Positions 1 through 9,099 of a stretch of DNA of 64,000 nucleotides are shown here, piece by piece. Made by a program: the position numbers and the translations under genes. Each line of letters starts with the position of its first letter. Position 1 is the stretch's first letter. The notes beneath the pieces were generated by a model that was not told where the DNA came from, did no database searches, and saw only the letters and a program-made list of their open reading frames with translations. Source of the stretch: Deltaproteobacteria bacterium (GTDB lineage Bacteria > Myxococcota_C > UBA6777); the NCBI GenBank assembly GCA_006226375.1, contig SBHC01000008.1:79307-143306 (forward strand), given 5' to 3'.

Positions 1-1
1 G

Positions 2-253
2 TTGCAGTACGGAGCGATGGAATGGAAGCCCATCAACAAAGAACACCCGAAGGTGCTGCACTTCGTTCGTACATCAGCCGATCGAATGCAGAGCATCGAT
101 GTGATGCTCAACTTTGGCAAACATGCTGTTCCATTAGCTCATGCATCAAAAACCAGGATATTGTTCAGCACACTTGCTCCAGAACAAGGAACGGTGGATG
201 CTCCAAAACAGCTCGCTCCTTTCGAAGGGATCGTCCTCTATGTTTCGCACTAG
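2..253 (+). CDS. C-terminal end of a GH13-type glycoside hydrolase (5' truncated by window)
   Basis: Only the last ~83 residues are visible; the reading frame is open at the window edge, so the TTG at position 2 is not a real start. The segment has the pattern of the small beta-sheet C-terminal domain that follows the barrel in alpha-amylase/alpha-glucosidase-type enzymes: a hydrophobic strand with LNFGKHAVPL, a later strand ILFST, and a final LAPFEGIVLYV, which resembles the 'L.P.eg.vl' ending of that family. The catalytic barrel is outside the window, so substrate and exact family cannot be given. It is followed 30 bp later by the pseudouridine synthase on the same strand. Confidence 0.5.
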   Translation: MQYGAMEWKPINKEHPKVLHFVRTSADRMQSIDVMLNFGKHAVPLAHASKTRILFSTLAPEQGTVDAPKQLAPFEGIVLYVSH

Positions 254-283
254 CGTCAAACAAAAAACCCGAAACGAAAACGC

Positions 284-1087
284 ATGGACATGAGACCTCT
301 GCTCCCCATCCTCTACCAAGATGATAGCTTCATCGTGGTGAACAAGCCCGCGGGAGTGATGGTCTACCAGGGATGGGAAGGTGAAGAAGCCGTGGGTCTT
401 CGAGAACGTTTGCGAGAAGAGCTAGGGGAGTCTTTGGATGTGATTCATCGACTGGACCGAGCGACCAGCGGTGTCCTGGTGTTGGGGCGTCAAAAACAAG
501 CGACAGTGGCTTTGAGCCAAAGTTTTGCAGAGAGAAGAATCTCCAAACGCTACCTCGCCCTCGTCTACGGAGACATCATAGCGGAAGGACAAATCAGCAC
601 CCCCCTCACCAAAAAAGCCAACAGCACAAAGGCTCCCTTGCTCCAGGCCCTCACTCGATTTCGACGGCTGGCCTACTCTTCCGAGCATCACATCTCCCTG
701 CTTGAGCTCTTTCCCCACACCGGTCGAAGGCACCAGTTAAGACGACATCTTCGTTCGGTGGGTCATCCTATCCTTGGTGACAGACAATACGGATACAAAC
801 CCTGGAACCGGCAGATGCAGGTCTCTCTTCGAGTGGAGAACATGTTTTTGCATGCCTATGCATTGCAGTTTCAGCATCCCATCAGCAAGGAGGTCATGAG
901 CCTGATAGCACCGGTGCCTTCGCACTTTCAAGCTCTGTTTCATCAGCTCGACTTTCCTCTTGAGGTCATACCATCGAAGACAGAGCCTCCACCAGACACT
1001 GTCCCTACGTTGGAGACAGACAACACCTCAAACACCTTTCGTTCTGGAAGCGACGAGAAGACCTCACCCCTAAAGCCCCAAATCTAG
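284..1087 (+). CDS. truC: RluA-family RNA pseudouridine synthase, TruC-like
   Basis: Converts a uridine in structured RNA to pseudouridine; the closest recognised pattern is TruC, which acts on tRNA U65. Visible motifs are ILYQDDSFIVVNKPAG near residue 10, the catalytic motif HRLDRATSGVLV with the nucleophilic Asp at residue 58, KRYLALVYG around residue 90, and HTGRRHQLRRHLRSVGHPILGD around residue 146, all in RluA-family order. The short linker between the KPAG and HRLD motifs and the absence of an S4 domain favour TruC over RluB/RluD types. The last ~35 residues are Pro/Thr/Ser-rich and look like an unstructured tail not needed for catalysis. A second ATG two codons in is an alternative start; neither has a strong ribosome binding site. 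The 3' end faces the DUF1415 gene. Confidence 0.8.
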   Translation: MDMRPLLPILYQDDSFIVVNKPAGVMVYQGWEGEEAVGLRERLREELGESLDVIHRLDRATSGVLVLGRQKQATVALSQSFAERRISKRYLALVYGDIIAEGQISTPLTKKANSTKAPLLQALTRFRRLAYSSEHHISLLELFPHTGRRHQLRRHLRSVGHPILGDRQYGYKPWNRQMQVSLRVENMFLHAYALQFQHPISKEVMSLIAPVPSHFQALFHQLDFPLEVIPSKTEPPPDTVPTLETDNTSNTFRSGSDEKTSPLKPQI

Positions 1088-1124
1088 TTACGTTGGACTG
1101 GCAAGATGAGGAGAGGCGGGATGT

Positions 1125-1877
1125 TCAAACAGGAGGGGGAAACTCAGGGAGACCAAACGCAGCCCGGTAGGGGGCATAGGTGCGCTGTCGGTCCGCCGCA
1201 ATCTCTTCCAGAGTCACAAGCAAGGTTTCTAGCGTTTCCCCCACCAACTCTTGGAACAAGCGCTCCGGGTTCTCTTGGGTTGGTGAATGATTCTTCTGAA
1301 TATTACCAGGGATAAACTGAACGAATGGATCTGGGGAATGGCGCAACAACCCAATCAGTCGATGAGGACAATCACGAGCACCGACAAGAGCTGGGTGAAA
1401 GGTAGCATGCACAGGCAGTTCGTCCATCCGGCCCTTCAACGCTCGGTTTAACGCCGAACCAAACCGCTCAAACTCCTCTGGCCGATTGTTCACCAAGGGA
1501 AACACAAGGTGAATGATGGGAGAGTTGGCCTCGCAAATAGCATCAGCAGCCGTGTCCAAACACAACGTATCATCGAGGACGATCAAGGTCGAACCCAAGC
1601 CGGATGCCATGTCCTTCAAATAAGGACAGAGGGAGTAGCGCATCACAACTTCTTCCACGTAGCGTTTGAGCAGCCGCAAGACTTGAGCTGTAAAAGCCGG
1701 AGCGAGTTCATGTCCAGTCAACCGACCCAAGCAGATGGGCTGGGAAACGCTTTTGGAAGCGGGTATCAATCGCGCAGCTCTCTTAAGATTGTTGGAGTGA
1801 ATCCCACCCTGGTTACCATTCACGGATACCATACTTACCCACCCGTATTGATTCGCATGTTGAGAATGAAGGCCCAT
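1125..1877 (-). CDS. DUF1415-family protein
   Basis: Cytosolic protein of unknown function that fits the DUF1415 pattern: a helix carrying YVEEVVMRYSLCPYLKD with a conserved Cys-Pro, a central hydrophobic strand IIHLVFPLV, and the signature ATFHPALVGARDCPHRLIGLLRHSPDPFVQFIPG, which matches the family's 'FHP ... RSP.P..H.LR' block in order but not exactly. No signal peptide or membrane segment is evident. The first ~45 residues are poorly conserved-looking and the true start may be the ATG at 1832 or further in, so the upstream end is uncertain. It converges on the pseudouridine synthase gene with 37 bp between the stops. Function is not known for the family. Confidence 0.6.
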   Translation of the reverse strand: MGLHSQHANQYGWVSMVSVNGNQGGIHSNNLKRAARLIPASKSVSQPICLGRLTGHELAPAFTAQVLRLLKRYVEEVVMRYSLCPYLKDMASGLGSTLIVLDDTLCLDTAADAICEANSPIIHLVFPLVNNRPEEFERFGSALNRALKGRMDELPVHATFHPALVGARDCPHRLIGLLRHSPDPFVQFIPGNIQKNHSPTQENPERLFQELVGETLETLLVTLEEIAADRQRTYAPYRAAFGLPEFPPPV

Positions 1878-2098
1878 TGGATTGGGCGCCCTACCTGTTG
1901 CGACAACTGTTATCGAAGATTGTCATCATACATGCAAGCCCCAGCAGACGCCAGACCTAAAAACGCAAAGAAGAAAGCTTGCTCCTTACCCCGCAACGTT
2001 GCATGTCTGAATCGTGTATACTTGCAGTCGAGTAGAACAAAGAAGACTCTGCTTTCGACTGTTGTCCTTTGAAGTTACAGAAGAAGAAAGAACACGAC

Positions 2099-2323
2099 AT
2101 GAACATTCTACTGGTTCCGATAACCATGATCATCATCTTTGGTGGATTGGTAGGTTTGGGTGCAAGCAAAGGCAAAACCTATACCCACTTCTTTGGTTGG
2201 ATAACAAAAGAGGAGAAGCCCACCCAATTTTGGATCGCGATGGTTCTCTATGGTGCTTGCCTTCTGATTAGCATCGGGCTCCTTGTATTCTTCACAACCT
2301 TCTCAGGGGTAAAACAACCCTAA
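2099..2323 (+). CDS. Small two-helix membrane protein
   Basis: A 74-residue protein with two predicted membrane helices: residues ~2-19 (ILLVPITMIIIFGGLVGLG) and ~48-69 (IAMVLYGACLLISIGLLVFF), separated by a short polar, basic loop (KGKTYTHFFGWITKEEKP). The ATG at 2099 is preferred over an in-frame ATG 30 bases upstream because an AGAAGAAAGAA purine tract lies just before it and the upstream extension is highly charged. I do not recognise the family. It precedes a secreted protein gene by 53 bp on the same strand and may be cotranscribed with it. Confidence 0.6.
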   Translation: MNILLVPITMIIIFGGLVGLGASKGKTYTHFFGWITKEEKPTQFWIAMVLYGACLLISIGLLVFFTTFSGVKQP

Positions 2324-2376
2324 CTTCCTGTTCGTTTCCTCGATTCATTTCACCGTGACCAACAAAGGAGCCCTCG

Positions 2377-3204
2377 ATGAGAAGAATTCACATCCTTGCA
2401 GGTGTCTGTTTTTCTTTGATGCTCAGTACAATGGCAGGAGCCAACTCGCCAGGCTTCAGCATGAAGGACAAAGACGGTGACACCTATATCCTTAGCTTGA
2501 GATACTCCACGCAGGGATGTGTGGTTGAGCTATCCTTCAACGACTTTCCTGTCGCAGTCATCAAGAAGACAACGGGATTTGGTGGTCAACCGCTAAACAA
2601 GTGGATGCGACCTGGAGCCAACACATTGAAGCTCATGTACAAAGCCCAGCCCAACGCCAAAAGCTGCCAGGGCTCGTTCAAGATAGAGCTATCTACGAGG
2701 GGTGCTTATTCTGGGAAAAAGATTTGGTCCAAGATTTGGAAAACATGCCCCCCAAAGCCAACGCTTAAGGTTGAAACTATCACGTTGAAACATGCGCCCA
2801 CGTTGTTGGTTTGGAAGGCCACCCCCAAACCCAAGCTGTCGCCCTCGGATAAGAAAGCCATTTATGCCAAGCTTAAGAAAATCCATCAAGCGTACCAGGC
2901 CAAAAACCTGAAGAAGATTATGGCTCTTTACAAGCTATCCATCCAGTCTTCGGCTGCAGCTTTTGGGTTGGATGCTTCGACAATGACCCGTCAGCTTAAG
3001 ACGATCACAGCCAGCGCCCTGAAAGAGAAGGACTTTACGATGTATCCACTCGCCCCCCAGCAGGAAATGGTGTTCAAGAATTCCATGGGTGGTCGGCTTG
3101 TCGAAGTAAGAACCAACAAGGGAGAGGTCCCCTTACGATCTTCTGGGATAGAGTTTCGAAGCTTCTTCTCCTATTACAAAGGTGTATGGGTGAGGGTGGA
3201 TTGA
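2377..3204 (+). CDS. Secreted hypothetical protein
   Basis: A 275-residue protein with an N-terminal signal peptide (MRRIHILAGVCFSLMLSTMAGA, cleavage probably after AGA), so it should be exported to the periplasm or beyond. The first half is rich in beta-type sequence and holds two cysteines about 45 residues apart that could form a disulphide; the second half (residues ~150-200) is a Lys/Ala-rich helical stretch (DKKAIYAKLKKIHQAYQAKNLKKIMALYKL), reminiscent of the helical start of NTF2/SnoaL-like folds, but this is only a suggestion. A clear AAAGGAG ribosome binding site precedes the ATG. No family recognised. Confidence 0.7.
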   Translation: MRRIHILAGVCFSLMLSTMAGANSPGFSMKDKDGDTYILSLRYSTQGCVVELSFNDFPVAVIKKTTGFGGQPLNKWMRPGANTLKLMYKAQPNAKSCQGSFKIELSTRGAYSGKKIWSKIWKTCPPKPTLKVETITLKHAPTLLVWKATPKPKLSPSDKKAIYAKLKKIHQAYQAKNLKKIMALYKLSIQSSAAAFGLDASTMTRQLKTITASALKEKDFTMYPLAPQQEMVFKNSMGGRLVEVRTNKGEVPLRSSGIEFRSFFSYYKGVWVRVD

Positions 3205-3249
3205 GATTCCTAAAAGTCAGGTCTCTAACACGTTCCATTTGGAGGTTGA

Positions 3250-3663
3250 ATGAATTCCATAGCAAAGTGGTTTCCCTATGCGCTCCTACTTCTTTTCACC
3301 GCATTAACTGCATGGGGATTGCTGGGGATGGTTGAGTACTTCGTTCCGACAGTCAAACTGGGCTTGCAGAATGCAAAGTTTCCAACAGGTCTGCAGTTCC
3401 TTCACTTTGCTTCGATTCTTGCGGCAGGGACGGTCTTTTTGGTGGGCTACGTTGTACGATGGCGTCATACACCGTTTGCGATGGTGTTACTGTTTGCAGT
3501 GATGGCCACGCTCTGCTTTGTCGAGACCGTCGACTTTATGGCGTTTGGGGGAGGGAACACTCGTTTCTTGGTGATGAGTCTTGAATACGTGATGTACCTT
3601 GGGCTGTCCTTCTATTTTTTGCGTTCGTCGGCGATGAACCAACGGTTTTCATTGGACACATAG
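3250..3663 (+). CDS. Four-helix inner-membrane protein
   Basis: A 137-residue integral membrane protein with about four hydrophobic segments: residues ~7-28, ~50-66, ~72-92 and ~107-122. Loops are short, with a WRHTPF turn between helices two and three. The start is well supported by GGAGG just upstream of the ATG. I do not recognise the family; the size and helix number are like many small bacterial membrane proteins without assigned function. It lies 45 bp after the secreted protein gene on the same strand, and its stop faces the cytochrome c gene, 17 bp away. Confidence 0.65.
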   Translation: MNSIAKWFPYALLLLFTALTAWGLLGMVEYFVPTVKLGLQNAKFPTGLQFLHFASILAAGTVFLVGYVVRWRHTPFAMVLLFAVMATLCFVETVDFMAFGGGNTRFLVMSLEYVMYLGLSFYFLRSSAMNQRFSLDT

Positions 3664-3680
3664 CGCGCTCACACCCTGCC

Positions 3681-4586
3681 CTATCGATTGCCAAATGGTT
3701 TGGGGGGAAGGCTCTTCAAATAGAGCCACAATGCCTTCCTCTCAGTAAGGTTCATGTTCTTGAGCATGTTCAGTGGCATAAACGGCTTTACTTTCTTTCC
3801 ATTCGGAAGAATCCCTGTCGCAATCATCTTCCTAAAGTTTTGGTACGTCCACTTCTTCAAGCCCGATTCATGAGGCGTGAGGTTGGTAGGAATGGGCAAG
3901 TTCGACGGCGCCCCAGGTAGCTTTCCACCGCTCATCGTCTTGCCATGACAACCACGGCAGCTGGTAGCGACAAACGAACCATACGCCACAGTGACGCTGG
4001 GCTTAGGCGCAGAAGGCAACTTGTCGTGCTCGATACGACGCGCTTGATCAAAAGGAAATTGGTCCAGTCGGTCCAGCACCTTTCCGAGGATGCCAATCCG
4101 AGTCGTTCCCATCTTCTTCTTCACAGGCTTTACCGTTCGCAGGTACGAAACCATCGCAACAATGTCTGATTTGGGCAGCCAGTTAAAGTCTTCAATGGGC
4201 ATCATCAACACAGTCTGGCCGTTCTTCTTGATCCCATGCCGAAGCAAACGAACCAGCTCACCGTCTGAGTAATCTTTCAAGACACCTGCAGGTGTAATGT
4301 TGGATCCAATCACAGTCGCCACAGGACCCATTTGAAGTACGTTTCCGCCAGCCAGATTTCCTCCATGGCAATCACTGCTCGCGCAAGCCCCCAAGGAGAG
4401 GACCAAATGCTTGCCCCTCTCAAGAACAGCAGGGTCCTTGGAGAGTGTTACTTTTGGGATGGCCACCTTGTAAACTTTGGCAACGCTGCTGTTGAACTTC
4501 ATGACTTGAAACCCAACAAACCCAGCCACACCCAGCGCAGCCACACCCAGCACAATACCAACAATGAGCAAGAACTTCTTCATCAT
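3681..4586 (-). CDS. Membrane-anchored c-type cytochrome with two haem sites, one CX4CH
   Basis: A 301-residue electron-transfer protein anchored by one N-terminal helix (residues ~3-25, FLLIVGIVLGVAALGVAGFVGF) and facing the periplasm. It has two cytochrome c domains. The second has a normal CXXCH site (SCRGCHG, residue ~214) and a distal Met candidate. The first has CASSDCH, that is CX4CH, confirmed from the codons; this is a rare haem-binding spacing. Domain pattern resembles the dihaem cytochrome subunits of membrane alcohol/aldehyde dehydrogenases, but no dehydrogenase subunit is adjacent. The start has GGAGTGA just before it and a tandem ATG ATG. Confidence 0.75.
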   Translation of the reverse strand: MMKKFLLIVGIVLGVAALGVAGFVGFQVMKFNSSVAKVYKVAIPKVTLSKDPAVLERGKHLVLSLGACASSDCHGGNLAGGNVLQMGPVATVIGSNITPAGVLKDYSDGELVRLLRHGIKKNGQTVLMMPIEDFNWLPKSDIVAMVSYLRTVKPVKKKMGTTRIGILGKVLDRLDQFPFDQARRIEHDKLPSAPKPSVTVAYGSFVATSCRGCHGKTMSGGKLPGAPSNLPIPTNLTPHESGLKKWTYQNFRKMIATGILPNGKKVKPFMPLNMLKNMNLTERKALWLYLKSLPPKPFGNR

Positions 4587-4826
4587 TCACTCCACTCTTA
4601 ATGCAATGAAGAATGGGTGGCGTGCGCTTCCCTGAATCTTCACTTTTTCTTTCTCTCTGCTTCCTGAAGTTGTACTCATAGAGTACGACCACTCAGACTG
4701 AATCTTTGACTATATACGTTTTGGGGTGGATACCAAACTCAAAGAAACGGAGAGGTGCACTGGAGGAAGAAACGAGCGAAAAGAAACGTGTCAAATGGTT
4801 GCGTGAAATCTCATAGTCGCGATAGG

Positions 4827-6029
4827 TTACTGCGTGGTAAAGACCTCTTCGGTGCCATCCACAGCCAAGATCAGTTTGCCTTTGTACCCAGCTTGAACGA
4901 TGGGGTTCCCAAACAGATTTTGAACCTGAGTCTGTTGGCCGAACGAAGGAGTCATATGAACAAGCATCAACGCTTTCACGCCTGCATCATTGGCAAGCTT
5001 TGCAAGCTCTTCGATGCTGATATGGTAGGTCCTTACATCGGCAAAGATCTTGGCATTTCGCTCATCACCAGCGCCTCGGAACGCACATTCAAAGTCTGAG
5101 GTAGCGCTTCGACTAAGAACCTCACTCACCAACAGGTCCGCGTCTTTGGAGAGAGCCTTAAAGCCCGGTGAGACGATGCTATCGCCGCTGACAGCAATCA
5201 CTCGCCCTCCATACTCAAGGCGATATCCAACTGAAGGAGCGACAGGGGAATGATCGACAGGAAACGCCTTGATCGTTACTCCATCTTTTTCGAACACGAC
5301 GCTGCCTTGTTCAGAGGGACTTTCAAAAGGAAAGGCTTTCATTCCGTTGGTTCCTTCGGTAAACACTTTCGGACCGTGATGGGCGAATCGGTAACTTTCA
5401 TCGAGAGAATAGACGAGATTAAAGCCGTCGACGATCCGTTGAAGACCTTTGGGACCATAGATCGGTAGGACGCCGTTTGTACGGCCCATGATCCAGCTTC
5501 GGCTCACCACTTCTCCGAGGTCTGCGATGTGATCAGAATGAAAGTGGGTAATGAACACGGCCGTAAGATCCTGGGTAGGTAGACCTAAAGTTTCAAGAGA
5601 GCGAGCGGCCCGATCGCCGGTATCAAACACAAAGAATTGGCCCCCTGCGAAGATGGCAAGGCAAGACTGAGCCCGGTCGGAGGGAACAGGATTCCCTGTA
5701 CCACAAGCCACCACGGTGATCTTACCTTTGTCCAGGAGTTCCTGGCGTCGTTTCGCCCTTGTCTCGGCAGCCGCTTTAAGCTGCGTTTCAGCCAACTGTG
5801 CAAGAGGCGTGGCATTGGTGCAGTCTGCTAACTTAACAGGAGGTGTCTCGTGGAGATCAACCGCAGGATAGCTAGCAGGAGAGCAAGAGTTTGCGACCCC
5901 TCCATCCTGGGTATTTCCTGGAGGCTCGCCACAACCTGACCAAAGAGATACAACCAGGGTAAGGATAGCTCCTAACGCCATGAAGAATATAGAAGAAAAG
6001 AAAGGTGAGACGAAAGAACAGTGCTGCAT
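4827..6029 (-). CDS. MBL-fold metallo-hydrolase lipoprotein, RNase Z / arylsulfatase-like
   Basis: A secreted lipoprotein of about 400 residues. The signal sequence ends with the lipobox LWSGC, followed by a polar linker. The catalytic region has the RNase Z-type beta-lactamase fold: GTGNPVPSDRAQSC, then FDTGD, then the zinc motif THFHSDHIADLGE (HxHxDH), the later metal ligand region VDHSPVAPSVGYRLE, SGDS, and a terminal LVHMTPS. These are the motifs of the RNase Z/lactonase branch of metallo-beta-lactamase proteins; export argues for a phosphodiesterase, sulfatase or lactonase rather than tRNA processing. The ATG at 6029 is chosen because GAGGGGA lies just before it and it starts a proper signal peptide; an upstream in-frame ATG exists. 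Likely follows the gene at 6098-6631 in one transcript. Confidence 0.8.
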   Translation of the reverse strand: MQHCSFVSPFFSSIFFMALGAILTLVVSLWSGCGEPPGNTQDGGVANSCSPASYPAVDLHETPPVKLADCTNATPLAQLAETQLKAAAETRAKRRQELLDKGKITVVACGTGNPVPSDRAQSCLAIFAGGQFFVFDTGDRAARSLETLGLPTQDLTAVFITHFHSDHIADLGEVVSRSWIMGRTNGVLPIYGPKGLQRIVDGFNLVYSLDESYRFAHHGPKVFTEGTNGMKAFPFESPSEQGSVVFEKDGVTIKAFPVDHSPVAPSVGYRLEYGGRVIAVSGDSIVSPGFKALSKDADLLVSEVLSRSATSDFECAFRGAGDERNAKIFADVRTYHISIEELAKLANDAGVKALMLVHMTPSFGQQTQVQNLFGNPIVQAGYKGKLILAVDGTEEVFTTQ

Positions 6030-6097
6030 AACGTTCCCCTCTACAATCAGAAAGAAAGACAAAAAAAACAAAGGAAAAGGTAGAGTTCGAAAGGGTT

Positions 6098-6631
6098 TTA
6101 CTTTTTGGAATAGGTAAGCGAGAAGGTGAGGGTTTTCTTAAGCCTGGAGAGATAAGCAGAGACAACCAAGGTTATGGTTTTACCATCCTTGCTGAAGGTA
6201 TATTGGTTCGTTCGGTATCCTTTTTTGCCCTCTCTTCGGAGAGTTTCAGTCAATGTGTTATTGGAAAATGTGCAAGTTAATGATGCAGACCCTTTTTTTG
6301 TGGTGATGGTTTTCGGTTTTCCATTGACATGCAAGGGGATAGTTTTTCTACCTTTCGCAAGAATCAGGAGCGACTTCCCCTTTGCTTGAAAGGAGAGCTT
6401 GTCTTTGATCGCAAAAGCCTTTAGTAGGCCATTGTGAACACGACCACGGAAAAAGAACCCCACCTTGTCTGAGATGGCTTTCACTGCCTTGCCAAAGGCA
6501 TCTTTTTGAGCGTCGCCGCCTGTGTATACATACGTGCCCAGGTTGGACTTTGGAAAGCCCGCATAGACGGAAGAGGTAAGACAGCAAGCCAACAAACCGA
6601 CCAAACAGACCAAGAACGTTTTGAGTTTCAT
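6098..6631 (-). CDS. Secreted hypothetical protein
   Basis: A 177-residue protein with a clear signal peptide (MKLKTFLVCLVGLLACCLTSSVYA, cleavage after VYA). The mature part is basic and rich in short beta-strand patterns with alternating Thr, Lys and hydrophobic residues (for example LSFQAKGKSLLILAKG, ASLTCTFSNNTLTETL, ITLVVSAYLSRLKKTLTFSLTY), which would suit a small beta-barrel or lipocalin-like fold, but I recognise no family. The internal ATG at 6631 is preferred over one 27 bases upstream because CAGGGAG precedes it and it begins the signal peptide. The MBL lipoprotein follows 68 bp downstream on the same strand. Confidence 0.65.
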   Translation of the reverse strand: MKLKTFLVCLVGLLACCLTSSVYAGFPKSNLGTYVYTGGDAQKDAFGKAVKAISDKVGFFFRGRVHNGLLKAFAIKDKLSFQAKGKSLLILAKGRKTIPLHVNGKPKTITTKKGSASLTCTFSNNTLTETLRREGKKGYRTNQYTFSKDGKTITLVVSAYLSRLKKTLTFSLTYSKK

Positions 6632-6716
6632 AAGGTGCTCCCTGTTAAGATGTTCCAATGCAAATCAGATTCTCAACAAGAAGGTTGTTTGCGTCGCTCA
6701 GTTTCTTGCAAACTTT

Positions 6717-7550
6717 TTAGGGGAGTTGTTTGGGTGGCTTCTGAAATTGACTGTTTAAGATCCGATCAAACATCCTATCGCTCAAGTACTTTCTCATAAA
6801 AATGAGGGGCTTGGCATAGGCACCTGCGACATACCGAGTTTTGGGTCGCTTGCTATGGACCGCTCGGAGAATAAGCTTGGTAATGACACTTGGAGGAGAA
6901 AGCTGGCTCGCCATTTGTTTTGTCGATTGGATGATACTTTGCAAGCCGCTCGCGTAAGGTCCATTTTCAGAATCTCCTTGCAAGTTTGCTTGAAAGACAT
7001 CGGTAAACTCAGTGGCAATACCACCGGGCTCAATGATGACAACATCGATACCAAAAGGCATCAACTCCACCCGAAGACAATCACTCCAACCTTCGAGGGC
7101 ATGCTTGGTTGCGTGGTACCAGGCTCCCATAGGCGTATAGACCTTCCCACCCATCGAAGAGATGTTAATGATTCGTCCAGAGCCCCGTTCACGCATGTGG
7201 GGAAGAACCTTTTGGGTGATGCTAGCCAAGCCAAACATGTTAACCTCAAACTGTCGCCTGGCCTTGTCGATGGGAACCTCTTCCACAGGACCGTACACGG
7301 CGTAGCCAGCGTTGTTAATCAGGACATCCACTCTCCCTTTTTCTCGAATGACTTGCTCGACAGCGCTTTGCACTTGAGCTTCGTCCGTGATGTCCATGGC
7401 AATGGCTTTTCCCCCTGCTTGGACAATGTCCTGCATTTTCTCAACACGTCGGGCTAGCCCATAGACCATGTGGCCCTTCTTCAGCAGGGCAAGCGCAAAA
7501 TCTTTCCCCATACCAGAGGAAGCACCGGTTATCATGATGACTTGGCTCAT
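6717..7550 (-). CDS. Short-chain dehydrogenase/reductase (classical SDR)
   Basis: NAD(P)-dependent oxidoreductase with a Rossmann fold, 277 residues. Visible are the cofactor motif TGASSGMG at residue ~9, NNAG at ~85, the catalytic Ser in INISSMGG at ~135, and YHATKHALEG with the Tyr/Lys pair at ~150. An Ala-Arg-Arg after the second strand (YGLARRVEKM) favours NADP(H). The C-terminal third is longer than in minimal SDRs and resembles the 'oxidoreductase/retinol-dehydrogenase-like' subgroup. Substrate cannot be told. It stands alone between a secreted protein gene downstream and an alpha/beta hydrolase gene 262 bp upstream, on the same strand; the gap holds no other gene. Confidence 0.85.
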   Translation of the reverse strand: MSQVIMITGASSGMGKDFALALLKKGHMVYGLARRVEKMQDIVQAGGKAIAMDITDEAQVQSAVEQVIREKGRVDVLINNAGYAVYGPVEEVPIDKARRQFEVNMFGLASITQKVLPHMRERGSGRIINISSMGGKVYTPMGAWYHATKHALEGWSDCLRVELMPFGIDVVIIEPGGIATEFTDVFQANLQGDSENGPYASGLQSIIQSTKQMASQLSPPSVITKLILRAVHSKRPKTRYVAGAYAKPLIFMRKYLSDRMFDRILNSQFQKPPKQLP

Positions 7551-7812
7551 AGCGAATCTCTCCCTATCTAGAAATGTTGTTCATAGGATATCAATGTGGA
7601 TGTCCTGAAAGTAGTCTAAGGAACTTGACCGCAGCCATGTAATCCATTCACGCCAAACGGCTAGCCAATTGCGACGTTCATCGTCAAAAAGACCAAAGAG
7701 AACGATCCAACTGAAACAAAGGCTTCTCCTTTACCCCATTTATGAAGTAACAACTCCAAGTTTCGCACTTTGATGGAGAATCAGCGATCAGAATGGAAGC
7801 AGTGCGTCATTC

Positions 7813-8850
7813 CTAGCCTTGACCCAGCTGCGCTTGAAAGAACGTATTCATGCATGCCACAGCCTGGTCTGCATATTCATGCTTCCAATAGAATTCAACA
7901 TGGTTGGCGTCCTTGAGAACAACGCTATCTTTCGGGCCATTCAGCGCGTTGTAAAAGCGCATCGCAGGCTCCAAGCTGTACGCATTTTCGCCTGAAACCA
8001 TGAACACTGGAACCTCATCGAATCGGTCCACATCGTTGTTGATGTCTAGCTTGGCGACCCCAGGCAACGAAGCGACTGCGATAGAGTTTTTCCATCGAGG
8101 GTGGTAACCAACTTTGCCTTCGGGATAATAGGTTGCAACTTCAAGCAGCCCTTGAAAGGTACCTTCTGTGAGTTTGTCCTCGGGTGGAATGCTGGGTGCC
8201 TTGAGATTGATACCAAAGAACGACAGAAACTTAGTGATGCCACCAATAACATAGATGATCCAGCGCACCAGAAAGATGTTTCCTTTGGTCATTTCACTTC
8301 CAACAATGGAAGGAACAACAATCCCCAAAGCTTTGATTCTTGCATCATGAATCGTCTCGTAAGCGGCGCTTAAGACACCAGCACAAATCCCAACATTCAA
8401 TAGCTTGTCAGAGTCGACTTGGGGAAGTGAGCTAAGGAAGCTAACCGAGCTAGCCATATCATTGGCGCTGACATACGGATTGGAGTCACAATCAATGCCT
8501 TCGCTCTCTCCGATGCCACGGGGATCATACGCCAGGGTGATGTATCCAAGTTTGCAAAACTTGTCAGCGTAGACATGAGCCGATTGTTCCTTAACAGAAG
8601 TAGCAGGGGGGGCGATGACAATCGCTGGCCTTTTCTCGCCTTCTTTGAGGTTCTCTGGGATGTACAAGTTCGCGACAAGTTTCTTACCCTTGCTCTTGTA
8701 TTCAACCCGATGCTTCCCAGCGCCAAAGGTTTGCTTCATGGTAGGTTCAGGTGTCGGAATGGAGATCGATTCGATGTAAGACCATCCTAACAACGCGAAT
8801 ACTACAACAACACCGAACAAAACAAGAAGAATGATAGGTAACGTTCCCAT
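7813..8850 (-). CDS. Membrane-anchored alpha/beta hydrolase with Cys nucleophile elbow
   Basis: About 345 residues, anchored by an N-terminal helix (TLPIILLVLFGVVVVFALLGWSYI). The rest is an alpha/beta hydrolase of the YcjY / dienelactone-hydrolase-like type: IVIAPPATSVKEQSA, LAYDPRGIGESEG, the nucleophile elbow GICAG (GxCxG rather than GxSxG), the acid region VFMVSGENAYSLEP and the His in DANHVEFYW. A Cys in this position is known in YcjY-like and dienelactone hydrolase families, so the enzyme may be active. The ATG at 8850 is preferred because AGGGAGAG precedes it; an in-frame start 33 bases upstream lacks such a site. The AraC regulator at 9100 lies just upstream on the same strand and may control it. 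Confidence 0.75.
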   Translation of the reverse strand: MGTLPIILLVLFGVVVVFALLGWSYIESISIPTPEPTMKQTFGAGKHRVEYKSKGKKLVANLYIPENLKEGEKRPAIVIAPPATSVKEQSAHVYADKFCKLGYITLAYDPRGIGESEGIDCDSNPYVSANDMASSVSFLSSLPQVDSDKLLNVGICAGVLSAAYETIHDARIKALGIVVPSIVGSEMTKGNIFLVRWIIYVIGGITKFLSFFGINLKAPSIPPEDKLTEGTFQGLLEVATYYPEGKVGYHPRWKNSIAVASLPGVAKLDINNDVDRFDEVPVFMVSGENAYSLEPAMRFYNALNGPKDSVVLKDANHVEFYWKHEYADQAVACMNTFFQAQLGQG

Positions 8851-9099
8851 GAGACGACTCTCCCTCGTACACTTGGTTTGCAATAGAACAGGCTTACAAA
8901 AGAATGGGAAAAGTCAAAACGAAAGTCGATAGCGAGACATGCCAATCATTAAGCCAATGGTGCCAAGAAAACCGGCACAGACTTTCCATCACAAACACGG
9001 GAACGTTAAGCTCGCACGCTTGGCCTAAAAGAACGGAGACATGAAGTGTGAGAGGCAAGAAGAGTTCAGAAAAGATGGGCACCGATGGAAGGAAGAAGG

